A stretch of DNA of 32,134 nt from a virus, in IMG/VR virus record IMGVR_UViG_3300043429_001387, positions 1 through 32,134 of that record; one strand, given 5' to 3'. Positions within the stretch are counted from its first letter, which is position 1; every line of letters begins with the position of its first letter. The notes under the pieces were generated by a model. It saw only the letters and a list, made by a program, of their open reading frames with translations, did not search any database and was not told the DNA's origin. Shown one piece after another: positions 8,671-17,303 of this stretch. The translations under genes were made by a program, and so were the position numbers.

Positions 8671-10712
8671 TTGATGTGGATCCAATCGCGCATGTTCGGG
8701 TTATCGGCAATGATCAGGGGCTCGCCTTGCGGCTGGGGCGCTGGCAGTTCTTCGGCTTGCGTCCGTTTGTCGATGATGTAGGGGCCGGAGGACTTCTGGC
8801 CGGCGGCGGGGTCGGGCATGGCGGGGCTGTAGAACTTGCCGCGCTTGAGGGCCTCTCTGGATTTTTCGAGCTCTCGTTTGTTGTGCTCGGCGGCGGCGGC
8901 TTCTTTGGCTTTGCGAAGCTCCCTCTCCAGGGCGAGCTCGATGTCGGTCTGCTGCTCGATGCTGCGGCCAAAAACCATCCGCTCGATCTGGCCGAGGATG
9001 TGGCCGCCGCTGGCATCTTGCATCTGCTGGAACTGGATGGGGTCGAGGCCGAGCTTGTTCTGCAGCTCGATGTCGTCTTTGGCGATGTGGGTGGAGGCTT
9101 GCTGGCGCTGGGTTTCCGACAGCTTCCAGGCAGGGACTGAGCTGCCGTCGGCAAGCGGCACAGGTTGGAGCAGGCCTTGGCGGAGGATGATCTTCTCGGC
9201 TTCGCTCAAGGGGCGTCCGGGGCGGGATTCGTTGATCTTCTCGATGCGGGAGCGCCAGACTTCGCGGAGCTTGATCTGGTCTCTGAGTTTATTCAGGTCC
9301 GGCGCCTGGGTCCGCTTGTCTTTGATCTGGGCGTCGTTGAGTCCGGCGAGATCGATGAGGTTTGCTTCGTGCTCTTTGTCGGAAGCTTTGCTGTGCTTGT
9401 CCTGCTCTTCTTCCCGCTTCTTTTTAGCGGCTTCGACCTTAGAGTTGCGCTCGGCGAACTTCTGCCGTCCGGCTTTGTCGAGATCGAGGTAGAGCTCGCG
9501 AGCGATCTCGGCGGGCATCTTTTCGAACTCGTCATCCGGCAGGGCGGTCATCTTCGCTTCAGCGCCGAGGGCTTTGGCCTCGTCGGCCTTGAGCTTGTCC
9601 TTCATGGCGATTTCTTTTTGATCAAGATCGAGCTTCTCGCGATCTGCGGCCGACATGAGTGCTTGGATTTCGGGATCGACCTCTTTTCCGGTGAGCTTCT
9701 GGGTGATGGCGGCATCTTTGGCGGCCTTCTCTTTTCTGGACCGGATTTCGGCTTCGACGCCCCAGTCTGCCAGGAGTTTGTTTTCGGCTTTGCGGGCGAG
9801 GTTGGCGTCTGGGATCTTGCGGAGTTCCTTCACTGCTTTGTCGACATCATCGGCATTTCCGAGGTCGCGGTCTTTCATGACGCGGTCCACTTCATCGCGC
9901 ACCTTGTTGTCGTCGTTTTTGACGCGCTCCGAGTACATACGCATATCCAGGTGCTTCTGGACGGCGGCGATGTCCTCGCCATCGAGCATTTTGCCGTAGC
10001 GCTTTTGGGCTGCCTGGGCGGCTTCGGCATCGGGGGCGGACAGGATGCGCTCGCGGGCGAAAGTGCTGCCGAGCTTTTTCTGCGCGGCTTCGACTTCTTC
10101 CGGTGACTGGCCAGCGACGGCGGCACCGAGCATGCCCCGGGCGCGGATGAGGCGGCTTTCGGCCTCGCCATCGCTGAGGCGTTGGTCTTTGGCGGCGTTG
10201 ATGGCGGTGTCCAGCGTGGCGTTGGTCTGGCCCTGTTTGTAGCTGGCGATTTCGCGTTCGCGGTGGGCGATGAAGCCGTGGCGCTGCTGCTCCTCCTCGC
10301 GGCGCATCGAGCTGGCGAAGGCTTTGCGGGCTCGTTCCGAGGGCAGGTTTTTGGCGAGCTCGTCGCGGTTTTTGGCGTAGATCGCCATGCCATCCTGCTC
10401 GATGGTTTTGGCGTCCATGCCCTTGCGGGCGTAGAGGCCGGGGTTTTTATCGGTGCCATCGCCGAAGCGGGCGAGGTCCATGCGTCGGCTGAGCTCGGAT
10501 TGAGCTTCACCGACAGCGGCGGCGGCTTCTTCCTCCTGGTGCTGGTCGATGGCTTTGACGGCGACATTGGCGAGGTCGCTTGCGCCTCGCGTCATCTGGC
10601 CGATCTGCTCCTGCTTCATCTGCAGTGCTTCTTGGCCGTAGATGTTTTGAGCACGGGAGAGCGGCAGGGGGCTGAGCTCGGCTTGGGGATTGGGGGAGAC
10701 TTGGACGCGCAT
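8667..10712 (-). CDS. gp15-like internal virion protein, coiled-coil rich (681 aa)
   Basis: A long, charged, Ala/Glu/Lys-rich helical protein with no membrane segment, lying directly before the giant protein and after a gp14-like gene. This is the place and size of the T7 gp15 ejection-tube component. Most of residues 20-650 look coiled coil. ATG 10712 is chosen over the upstream ATG at 10769 because AAGGAA lies just before it and because the N-terminus (MRVQVSPNPQ) fits better. Its TGA overlaps the giant gene's ATG, so the two are probably translationally coupled. Assignment rests on context and composition rather than a diagnostic motif. Confidence 0.7.
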   Translation of the reverse strand: MRVQVSPNPQAELSPLPLSRAQNIYGQEALQMKQEQIGQMTRGASDLANVAVKAIDQHQEEEAAAAVGEAQSELSRRMDLARFGDGTDKNPGLYARKGMDAKTIEQDGMAIYAKNRDELAKNLPSERARKAFASSMRREEEQQRHGFIAHREREIASYKQGQTNATLDTAINAAKDQRLSDGEAESRLIRARGMLGAAVAGQSPEEVEAAQKKLGSTFARERILSAPDAEAAQAAQKRYGKMLDGEDIAAVQKHLDMRMYSERVKNDDNKVRDEVDRVMKDRDLGNADDVDKAVKELRKIPDANLARKAENKLLADWGVEAEIRSRKEKAAKDAAITQKLTGKEVDPEIQALMSAADREKLDLDQKEIAMKDKLKADEAKALGAEAKMTALPDDEFEKMPAEIARELYLDLDKAGRQKFAERNSKVEAAKKKREEEQDKHSKASDKEHEANLIDLAGLNDAQIKDKRTQAPDLNKLRDQIKLREVWRSRIEKINESRPGRPLSEAEKIILRQGLLQPVPLADGSSVPAWKLSETQRQQASTHIAKDDIELQNKLGLDPIQFQQMQDASGGHILGQIERMVFGRSIEQQTDIELALERELRKAKEAAAAEHNKRELEKSREALKRGKFYSPAMPDPAAGQKSSGPYIIDKRTQAEELPAPQPQGEPLIIADNPNMRDWIHIK

Positions 10713-10852
10713 GTAATGTTCCTTGGGTGTTTCTTTAATTTCTGTATAAACTGAAAATTTCAAGATCATGGCGCGAGGGATTGTAACAGAATCGGGGATG
10801 CAGTAAGCTAGTTAGAAATAAAAAAACCTGTTAACAAGGCTGAGGATTGCAA

Positions 10853-11272
10853 ATGAATGATGATAATAAAATTCGCGAGGTGATCGAAAGGTATATGTCA
10901 TTGCTGCATTCGATCGAATTGGATTTCGAACGAAAAAGAGAATGCATACCTAATGGGGACTCTTTGGCTATTATTGCCTTGGCAAGAGATAGCATGAGAA
11001 AATATAATGAAATTTTCCCAGTCTGTTGCATCGGATCTCCTAAGTTGTCGAGTTTATCACATGCCGGACCTCATGACTTCGCAAATTTTGAATTTAAATC
11101 AATTAAATTAACGCCATCTGGAGCTATTGGAATTATAGATTCTAAACCCAATTCTTTAAAGGTTAATAGATCGTACAAGTTCACACTTAAAAAAATAGAT
11201 GACAGCTACAAAATTTCTGGCCTATCGGCTATGGTTGATAATGATGGAGAATGGATAAAGCTATCTATTTAA
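10853..11272 (+). CDS. AT-rich cargo protein with a possible NTF2-like fold (139 aa)
   Basis: A rightward AT-rich gene wedged between leftward virion genes, so it is a moron by position and composition. ATG 10853 has GAGGA just upstream. The N-terminal helix (IREVIERYMSLLHSI), a middle variable region and C-terminal alternating strands (YKFTLKKIDDSYKISGL, then DNDGEWIKL) resemble NTF2-fold proteins, a fold frequent among immunity proteins of polymorphic toxins. No signal peptide or membrane segment is visible. Function unknown; an immunity or exclusion role is inference from fold impression and neighbours. Confidence 0.7.
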   Translation: MNDDNKIREVIERYMSLLHSIELDFERKRECIPNGDSLAIIALARDSMRKYNEIFPVCCIGSPKLSSLSHAGPHDFANFEFKSIKLTPSGAIGIIDSKPNSLKVNRSYKFTLKKIDDSYKISGLSAMVDNDGEWIKLSI

Positions 11273-11283
11273 TCACATAATTT

Positions 11284-11340
11284 TTAAGGACTGTGCATCC
11301 TCTGAATGCTGTAGGCCATGCCGATTTGTGCGTTGCCGCC
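11284..11340 (-). pseudogene. Diverged remnant of the 3' end of the gp14-like gene
   Basis: On the minus strand this reads GGNAQIGMAYSIQRMHSP then TAA. That matches the C-terminus of the intact gp14-like protein (GSDAQTGMAAYSMMG) and, at the DNA level, the bases around 12001-12050. The differences make it a diverged allele rather than a fresh copy. It lies about 700 bp beyond the intact gene's stop, with the two AT-rich genes at 11349-11939 in between. No start codon or upstream part of the gene is present. Confidence 0.7.
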
Positions 11341-11348
11341 ATATAAAT

Positions 11349-11558
11349 TTATAAGTTTATAGATAATTCGCACTTCCCAGACGAGTAAACCAAGACTACA
11401 ATTTCATCGTTATCTATTATCCAAGGAGATGTATCTATACGAAATGCAACAACCAATAATTTCCCTACTCTCCTTACACGCCTAAATTCTTCATGAATCA
11501 AATTATTGGCCTTAAGAAATTCTTGCGCTTTCGATATAGCTTCTGCTTCAGTGATCAT
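11349..11558 (-). CDS. Small AT-rich protein resembling YrhB/Imm35 immunity proteins (69 aa)
   Basis: The N-terminal helix MITEAEAISKAQEFL followed by strands (LLVVAFRIDTSPW, then EIVVLVYSSGKCEL) recalls the YrhB/Imm35 family, in which a short Ala/Glu helix precedes a small beta sheet. Those proteins are associated with immunity to polymorphic toxins. The gene begins three bases after the stop of the neighbouring zinc-ribbon gene, so the two form an operon. It is distinctly AT-rich compared with the flanking virion genes. Resemblance is by eye; the characteristic Trp-Val-Phe strand of the family is only partly matched. Confidence 0.6.
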   Translation of the reverse strand: MITEAEAISKAQEFLKANNLIHEEFRRVRRVGKLLVVAFRIDTSPWIIDNDEIVVLVYSSGKCELSINL

Positions 11559-11561
11559 GAT

Positions 11562-11939
11562 TCATGCCCATTCAAGAATAATTTTTATATTATTCTTTGA
11601 AGCTAGTTGCTCATACCGTCCTTTGTTAATTGTATTTGCAACAGGTCCAAGTGGAATGCATTTTATGCCTTTGTATTCAATTATCATTTTTCTTAATTGT
11701 AGTGAATTAAATTCTGGCGCCAAATTTATGGCTCTAATCAAGAAGTCTTTAGTATCATCAACTATCAAGAAAACATTAAAATCATCCTCCACCTCAACCT
11801 TGCATTCGTTCTCATGATATTCCATGTTTAAATTCGGGTTATTTATTTTGTGGCATTGCCCGCATATACCGTGATATAAATCAGAAGTTGACGGGAGAAT
11901 CATGTTGCTGCATAGCGTGCATTTAACTCGTTCAGTCAT
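11562..11939 (-). CDS. AT-rich protein with N-terminal zinc ribbon (125 aa)
   Basis: A zinc-ribbon knuckle pair, CTLC and CGQC at about residues 8-29, is followed by an acidic strand-helix domain (EDDFNVFLIVDDTKDFLIR, then a Lys/Ile-rich C-terminus ending ILEWA). No family was recognised. It is the first gene of an AT-rich pair placed directly downstream of the gp14-like gene in the same direction, so it may be read from the late virion transcript. Base composition unlike its neighbours indicates transfer. An accessory or immunity-type role is possible but unproven. Confidence 0.65.
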   Translation of the reverse strand: MTERVKCTLCSNMILPSTSDLYHGICGQCHKINNPNLNMEYHENECKVEVEDDFNVFLIVDDTKDFLIRAINLAPEFNSLQLRKMIIEYKGIKCIPLGPVANTINKGRYEQLASKNNIKIILEWA

Positions 11940-11994
11940 CTGATTTCTCCATTACAAGTGCTCAAACCTAATCAAACGAATGAAAAAATCAACC

Positions 11995-12453
11995 TCACCC
12001 CATCATGCTGTAAGCGGCCATGCCTGTTTGGGCATCGCTGCCGACGCCAGAGAAGATGGCGGCGAACTGGCCGTTGGCGGCGGCGTTGATGTTGCGCTTG
12101 GCGCGCTCGACGTTCATGCGGGCTTCGAGGGCCATGGCGCGGGCGTTGCGGGCGGCGTCGAGCTGCAGGGTATTGGCGTCCGTCTGGGCGGCGTAATCGG
12201 TGTCGGCGATGACGTCGAGCGGCGAGCCGCGATCATTGCGGACGCCGCTGGCGGCGTAGGCGACCTTCTGTTGCCCTTTGAGTTGTGATCCTTCGAGAAG
12301 ACGGCGGGAGGCTTGCACCTGGCCGCGTTCGCGGGTGTCGCCAGCTAGGGCTCGGACTTGGCCTTCGCGGTAGGCGGCTTCCTTGCCCTGGGCGCGCATC
12401 TCCTCGGTCTTGGCCATGCCTTGGAAGCCGTTGCCGATCATGTTGAAGCACAT
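11995..12453 (-). CDS. gp14-like internal virion protein (152 aa)
   Basis: Starts MCFNMIGNG and continues as an Ala/Arg/Gln-rich helix into a Gly/Ala-rich tail. This matches the short internal virion protein that forms the outer-membrane part of the ejection channel in T7-like phages (gp14), and its place between gp13-like and gp15-like genes agrees. ATG 12453 has GGGGAGG eight bases upstream. It lies four bases after the gp13-like stop. Its 3' end is echoed by a diverged fragment at 11284-11340. Confidence 0.7.
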   Translation of the reverse strand: MCFNMIGNGFQGMAKTEEMRAQGKEAAYREGQVRALAGDTRERGQVQASRRLLEGSQLKGQQKVAYAASGVRNDRGSPLDVIADTDYAAQTDANTLQLDAARNARAMALEARMNVERAKRNINAAANGQFAAIFSGVGSDAQTGMAAYSMMG

Positions 12454-12457
12454 GGGA

Positions 12458-13045
12458 TTAGCCTCCCCAGCTTTTGTGGAAGTAGAGGGCGAGGCCGGGC
12501 TTTTTGCCGATGGGGTCGGGGAGGAACTCGAAGCCGAGCCAGGAGAGCCAGCGGCGGGCGGCGAAGTTGCGGCGGTCGCAACAGTTGAAGAGGGTGCCGG
12601 TCTGCACAAGCATCTGGTCGACCAGTTGCCGCGAGGCGGCGAGGAAGCCGAAGGAATTCTTGGTGATGAGGTCGGAACCCAGGAGCCAGGGGACGCCATT
12701 GCCGCATTGGCTGATGCCGAGGCCGCCGACGCAGATGACGCGTCCCTCGGCATCGAGGAGGGTGACGCACCAGGCGGAGGTTTCGGCGCTGATTAACAGG
12801 GCCTCGCTGACGGTGACGCCGGGATTGAGGTCGCGGATCTCGATGCGGTCGGCGAAGCGCATGGTGGCTTCGAGCTCGATGAGGTGGCGTTGCTCGACGG
12901 GAACCAGCCGCAGGCCGGGGGAGAGCTCGATCTGGCGGCAGATAAATTCGGCGTCGATGACGGGATCGGGCAGGTTCAGATCGGCGAGCAGATTGAGTGC
13001 GGCTTGGGTGTCGTCGATGACGAGGCAGTTTTGATCAGCGTCCAT
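12458..13045 (-). CDS. gp13-like internal core protein, GNAT-like (DUF2833 type, 195 aa)
   Basis: The central and C-terminal parts (SAWCVTLLDAEGRVICVGG; GVPWLLGSDLITKNSFGFL; RNFAARRWLSWLGFEFLPD) follow the pattern of T7 gp13-type proteins, a degenerate acetyltransferase fold needed for virion assembly in that family. An N-terminal extension of about 75 residues is present. ATG 13045 has AGGAGA upstream and overlaps the end of the nozzle gene by 11 bases. Catalytic acetyl-transfer is not implied. Confidence 0.75.
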   Translation of the reverse strand: MDADQNCLVIDDTQAALNLLADLNLPDPVIDAEFICRQIELSPGLRLVPVEQRHLIELEATMRFADRIEIRDLNPGVTVSEALLISAETSAWCVTLLDAEGRVICVGGLGISQCGNGVPWLLGSDLITKNSFGFLAASRQLVDQMLVQTGTLFNCCDRRNFAARRWLSWLGFEFLPDPIGKKPGLALYFHKSWGG

Positions 13046-16000
13046 TTTGATTCTCCTGGGTGATGGAAAGTAAGGTGAAGGGCAGGGGTTTTCGTTGGCG
13101 GATCTGGACGGCGCTACCGGCCTCCCAGCTGCTGGCTTGGGTGATGGTGCCGACGCCGGTGAAGAGGTTTTTGGCGTCGATGGGGGTGGAGCTTTGGTTG
13201 GCGGGGGCGAAGCTGGACCACTGTGCGAAGGAGTAGGCGGGGCGGATCTCGATGCCAGCGGATTTCTCCAGGCCAATGCGGAGCTGGGGGCTGGCGGATT
13301 TCGAGCCTTCGGGGCGGACTGCATCACCGGGGAGGGTTTCGATGAGGGACTGGTAGCGGTAGCCGGAGTAGGCGCGGTCGAAGCGCCAGGACGCGCTGGC
13401 TTGGCTGCCGCTGCCCGAGAAGTTGCCTTGGTCGACGCCATCGGTGATGAAGGCGTAGGTGCTGAGGGAGCTGAAGGCGGTGCCGCTGCGCTGGAAGCTG
13501 TTCTTGGGAGCGAAGACCTTGCCGCCGCTGCGATAGGCAGTGCAGGGCGCGGGCAGACCGGCAAGGGTGGGCAGTGCAAATGTCGTGGTGCCGTCTGTGG
13601 TGCCAGTGACGGTGATGGTGGCGCTGAGGCCATCCGTTCCTGCCTTGGACAGGACTTTGAGGAGGACGCCATTACACAGGGAGACTAGGGGTTCGCCGAT
13701 ATTGCTGAGGGCTTCATAGCCCTGAACTTCCTCCATGCGGGCGGTGGCGCCGACGGTGAAGATGCTTTGTGCGGCGACCGCAAGAGTCCACTGGCCGCCA
13801 CCGATGTCGGTGATGGCGATGCGGCTGGCGCCGTCGAGGAGGGTCGAGCTCGCATCATGACGGACGGCAGCATCGAGGAAGTTGAGCTCGGCGAAAGGCA
13901 GATTGCGCTGACTCATGCGGAGATAGGCGATGAGGTAGGGGAATTGTGCTCCGGCGCTGACGGCGCACATGATGTAGAGGCTGTCTTTGCCTCCCTCGGG
14001 GATGCTACAGATGGCGGTGGCTCCGCCGATGCTGAAGTCGCAAAGACTCCAGGCGTTGACCTTCTGCTCTTCGAGGAGGGTGGCGGCGGTGAGTTTGCCG
14101 TCGGCACGAAGGCCCCAGAGGATGCCGTCGGGGCGTTTGGCGTAGGCGATTTCGACGAGCGGGCTTTCTTCGAGAAGGTGGCGCGCCAGCAAGGAAACCT
14201 CGCTGCCGGTGAAGGCTTCGGCTTCGAGGCTCCAGGTGAGATTGCGGACTGCTTGGCCGCCGTTCTGGACATGGACGAGGCCGCTGCCGGTGATTTCCGG
14301 ACGGCAGAGGGCGGCGCCGTTTTTCGATTGCTGGCGGATGGAGACCGAGGTAGCGGTGATGGCGTCTTCGACTCCGGCGGCGCCGGTGAGCGACCATTCG
14401 GCATTGGCGGTGAGGATGATCAGTGCTTGGTGGCTGATGAGCTGGCGTATCTGGTTGACCTCGCCGGCGGCAATGGTCACCTTGATGGCGTCGTCGGCTT
14501 GGATAGGGATGTGCTTTTGGAAGTTGTAGCGGTCGCCGCTGCGGGAGAACCACAGGGTCATCGGCTCGTTGTCGGTGCCTGCGAAAATCAGCCTTTGCTG
14601 GTGGAAGGCGACGGCGCCGGGGTAGTTGCCAGAGCTAGTGAAGGTGGATCCGGGGATGGCGTCGAGGATCGACTCGCCCCCGGCGATGTTGGCGTCCTGG
14701 AACTGCGTCGTCTCGGTCGTGCCGATGAGCTTGTAGATGTCGCCGGAATCGGAGCGGAAGACCTGGTAGCGGATGGCTCCGGCAACGGGGCTCCAGGTGA
14801 TGCGGTTGGTGGCCCATGCGGCGGTGAGATCGTTGATCATGTGCGCCGGATCGGAGGGCTTGGAATAGCCGCCCTTGGCACCGATGGCGATGATCTTGTA
14901 ATCGAAGTTTTTGAAGGCCGTGGTTTGAGCCGGGGCGGTGGTGGTGTAGGTGTAGCTGACGGACTGCGGTTTGCCCTTGGCGGTGTCGAGGCCAGTCCGG
15001 GCGGTGAGGGTGGTAGAGTCGATGACGAGGGTGATGAGCGTGTCGCTATTGATGTTGTAGACCGTGGGACCGCTGACTGAAAGGTCGTTTTTGAAGATGC
15101 AGACGCCGACAAGTCCCTTGGCGGCGGCCTCTCCGACTCGGGCGGTGAGACTGGCCAGAGACTCGGCGACGACTTGGACATAGATCTTGTCAGTGGTGGT
15201 GTTTAGCGTGTCGGTGACGAGGCTGAATTCGTCGCTGTAATTGAAGGTCTTGGTCAGAGTCGGAGCTGAGGGGCTGGTGGTGAAGTCGGTGCCGACTGTT
15301 CCGGCTCCGACTCGCATATTGCCGCCTTCGCTGGTGCGGAGCTGTTTCCCTGCCATGCTCGTCCCGACAGGGCAATCGCTCGCCCTTTGCCAAGCGCCAG
15401 CCTGGGCGATGTAGATGCCATTCTCAGCAGTGACGGTTTGAAAGGTGGCGAGGATGCGGTCGCCTGCGCGCACCGTCCAGCCGACAATGGTCTGCCCGAT
15501 GCCGCTAAGCGGCAGGTTGCCGGACCCCATGGTCGAGGTGTAGAAGTCATAGGATTCGAACATGTAGCCGACGCGCAGGCGGTTCATCGCGGTAGTGCCG
15601 ATCTTGTTGCGCGCGGCGGCAAGGCCGGTGGGCGCGGCGACTTCGGGAGTGAGGCTGAGATCGGCAATGGTCCAGAGATAATGCTGGGCGCCGCGAGTGA
15701 TGCCGAGCGGGGCGTGCAAGTGATGGCAGAGAATGAGGGTGTTGCCATCTTGGGCGAAGCTGGCTTCCTCAATATCGGCGATGGGCCAGGAGACGGTGAA
15801 GTTGGTCGGGGCACTGACCGCGTCGAGAACGATGCCGCCGTCCTTGAGGATTTGCAGGGTGCTGGTGCCGTCGCCTTTGTCGGTGAAGGCGAGGACGTAG
15901 GCTTGTGTGTCCGAGAAAATGAAGGGGATCATCCTGCCACTGCGGACGCCATAAGCGGCGGGGGCGTAGCCGACGAACTCGGTGCCGGGGCGATTCCAAG

Positions 16001-16127
16001 CGGCGCCATGGGGGCGCACCAGCATGTTGCGGAGCTTGCCGACGCTGCTGACGTAGCGCTCGAAATCGCGGCGGGCGTAGAGAGTCGGGGCAATCTCGCC
16101 GCCGGTGAAGCTGACTTGTTCTTTCAT
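13035..16127 (-). CDS. Tail nozzle/stabilisation-like protein with embedded fibre-type domain (1030 aa)
   Basis: The N-terminus (QVSFTGGEIAPTLYARRD, then YVSSVGKLRNMLVRPHGAA) is typical of large podovirus tail nozzle or stabilisation proteins, functionally like T7 gp12. Further on, AVAFHQQRLIFAGTDNEP and WFSRSGDRYNF are also family-typical. About residues 200-285 contain a repeat-like segment common in tail fibres (GWTVRAGDRILATFQTV, ENGIYIAQAGAWQRASD), and about 430-510 looks like a fibronectin type III domain. No separate tail fibre gene was found, so this protein may also carry receptor-facing parts. No strong SD precedes ATG 16127. Confidence 0.75.
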   Translation of the reverse strand: MKEQVSFTGGEIAPTLYARRDFERYVSSVGKLRNMLVRPHGAAWNRPGTEFVGYAPAAYGVRSGRMIPFIFSDTQAYVLAFTDKGDGTSTLQILKDGGIVLDAVSAPTNFTVSWPIADIEEASFAQDGNTLILCHHLHAPLGITRGAQHYLWTIADLSLTPEVAAPTGLAAARNKIGTTAMNRLRVGYMFESYDFYTSTMGSGNLPLSGIGQTIVGWTVRAGDRILATFQTVTAENGIYIAQAGAWQRASDCPVGTSMAGKQLRTSEGGNMRVGAGTVGTDFTTSPSAPTLTKTFNYSDEFSLVTDTLNTTTDKIYVQVVAESLASLTARVGEAAAKGLVGVCIFKNDLSVSGPTVYNINSDTLITLVIDSTTLTARTGLDTAKGKPQSVSYTYTTTAPAQTTAFKNFDYKIIAIGAKGGYSKPSDPAHMINDLTAAWATNRITWSPVAGAIRYQVFRSDSGDIYKLIGTTETTQFQDANIAGGESILDAIPGSTFTSSGNYPGAVAFHQQRLIFAGTDNEPMTLWFSRSGDRYNFQKHIPIQADDAIKVTIAAGEVNQIRQLISHQALIILTANAEWSLTGAAGVEDAITATSVSIRQQSKNGAALCRPEITGSGLVHVQNGGQAVRNLTWSLEAEAFTGSEVSLLARHLLEESPLVEIAYAKRPDGILWGLRADGKLTAATLLEEQKVNAWSLCDFSIGGATAICSIPEGGKDSLYIMCAVSAGAQFPYLIAYLRMSQRNLPFAELNFLDAAVRHDASSTLLDGASRIAITDIGGGQWTLAVAAQSIFTVGATARMEEVQGYEALSNIGEPLVSLCNGVLLKVLSKAGTDGLSATITVTGTTDGTTTFALPTLAGLPAPCTAYRSGGKVFAPKNSFQRSGTAFSSLSTYAFITDGVDQGNFSGSGSQASASWRFDRAYSGYRYQSLIETLPGDAVRPEGSKSASPQLRIGLEKSAGIEIRPAYSFAQWSSFAPANQSSTPIDAKNLFTGVGTITQASSWEAGSAVQIRQRKPLPFTLLSITQENQNGR

Positions 16128-16141
16128 AGGGGATGCTTTGG

Positions 16142-16561
16142 TTACGCGGTCAAGGATTCAAGAGGCAAAGAGACAAGCGGCTTGCCGCGCTTGGTGAAGA
16201 AGGCGTCGCCGCACTCGCGGACTTCGTTGTAGTACTCGATGGCGCGGAAGCGGGCGGCGCGGCGCAGCAGCCAGGCGGTGCCGAAAGGGAACTGGTGCAA
16301 TTCGATCAGCTGCAGCATGGTGGCGAGGAATTGATTATCCCAGAATTCCTTCTCGGCCTCGCCGCCACCGATCTCGTAGCCGCCGTCGTGCAGCCAGCCT
16401 GCAGGGTTGAGGTCGCAGCCGCAGGTGTAGCGCAAGATCTTGAGGGCGCCGCGCTTGCCGGGGCCGATGTAGTTCACCGCGTCGTCGTAGGTGGGCAAGC
16501 GGCTGTAAATGCCTTCGCCGATGCGCCGACGGATAAAATCAAAAATTCTTGGATTGGCCAT
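16142..16561 (-). CDS. Small phage protein with HD-GGY motif (phospholipase A2/DUF1353-like, 139 aa)
   Basis: The first gene of the leftward virion operon. The centre reads CGCDLNPAGWLHDGGYEIGG and then an Asp-containing helix (EKEFWDNQFLATML). A His-Asp followed by Gly-Tyr and a later helix Asp recalls small phage DUF1353 and phospholipase A2-like proteins. ATG 16561 has AAGGGG seven bases upstream and is preferred over the ATG at 16621. Whether it is structural, a membrane-active enzyme or a lysis factor cannot be told from sequence. Confidence 0.6.
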   Translation of the reverse strand: MANPRIFDFIRRRIGEGIYSRLPTYDDAVNYIGPGKRGALKILRYTCGCDLNPAGWLHDGGYEIGGGEAEKEFWDNQFLATMLQLIELHQFPFGTAWLLRRAARFRAIEYYNEVRECGDAFFTKRGKPLVSLPLESLTA

Positions 16562-16587
16562 TTTTTTACCCCTTGCGTTTTTCTGAC

Positions 16588-16632
16588 TGCGACATATTTC
16601 TGTCGCATGTAATTTCTGCATGGACAGAAATT
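16588..16632. promoter_or_regulatory. Two tandem palindromes between the divergent virion operons
   Basis: Palindrome 1 is TGCGACA-TATTTC-TGTCGCA (16588-16607). Palindrome 2 is AATTTCTG-CATGGA-CAGAAATT (16611-16632). Both have perfect arms and 6-nt centres and lie in the 106-bp gap between the leftward start (16561) and the rightward start (16668), the only divergent junction of the late genes. They could be operators for a late activator or overlap both promoters. Confidence 0.6.
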
Positions 16633-16667
16633 TTCAACAGAACAAACAAAAAATAAAAGGAGCCAAG

Positions 16668-17303
16668 ATGCCCGATCCCGCACCACCTGTGGCGGACTCC
16701 GCAAATCCCGCTGCCGCCGCAACGGTGCCGCTGCTCGCCGCCCCTGCTGCTGCCGCTGCGCCGCAAGCTCAGCCTCCAGTGGCTGCACCTGCGACAAACT
16801 CGGCGACTCCTGCGGCAGCCGCAAGCGAAGCTGCGCCGCCTGCGACTGAGCCGGTCTACGACTTCAAGCTACCGGACACGGTGGCCAAGGACGATCCCGG
16901 AGTGGCTGCGTTCAGCGCGCTCTGCAAGGAATCGAAGATCGCGCCGGAAGCAGCGCAGAAGATCATCGATCTCGAGCTGAGCCGCCAGCAAGAACAGCAG
17001 AAGACCCGCATGGACGCTTGGGAAGCGCTGCAAGGCGAATGGGCGCAGCAGCTCAAGAGCGATCCCGAGCTCGGCGGCGCCAAGCTGCCACAGACTTTGG
17101 CCGCTGCCAATAAGGCGCTGCAAGCCTTCGGCCCTGCCGCCCGCGAGGTGCTGATTGACGCGGGCCTGGGCAACCACCCCGCCGTCATCGGTTTGCTCGC
17201 CCGCTGCGCCGCCGCCATCCGCGAGGACAGCAGCGTCCGCGGCACGCCGAGCACTGAGAAAAGCCTCGTTCAATTGATGTTTGACAAGTCCGTTCCGTCC
17301 TAA
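16668..17303 (+). CDS. Head scaffolding protein (211 aa)
   Basis: Lies directly before the major capsid gene, the usual scaffold position. The first 70 residues are an Ala/Pro-rich disordered region. The rest is helical and charged (PGVAAFSALCKESKIAPEAA; QQEQQKTRMDAWEALQGEW), with a conserved-looking stretch FGPAAREVLIDAGLGNHPAV common in phage scaffold or capsid-assembly proteins. ATG 16668 has AAGGAG five bases upstream, better than the ATG at 16620. It is the first gene of the rightward virion operon. Confidence 0.7.
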   Translation: MPDPAPPVADSANPAAAATVPLLAAPAAAAAPQAQPPVAAPATNSATPAAAASEAAPPATEPVYDFKLPDTVAKDDPGVAAFSALCKESKIAPEAAQKIIDLELSRQQEQQKTRMDAWEALQGEWAQQLKSDPELGGAKLPQTLAAANKALQAFGPAAREVLIDAGLGNHPAVIGLLARCAAAIREDSSVRGTPSTEKSLVQLMFDKSVPS

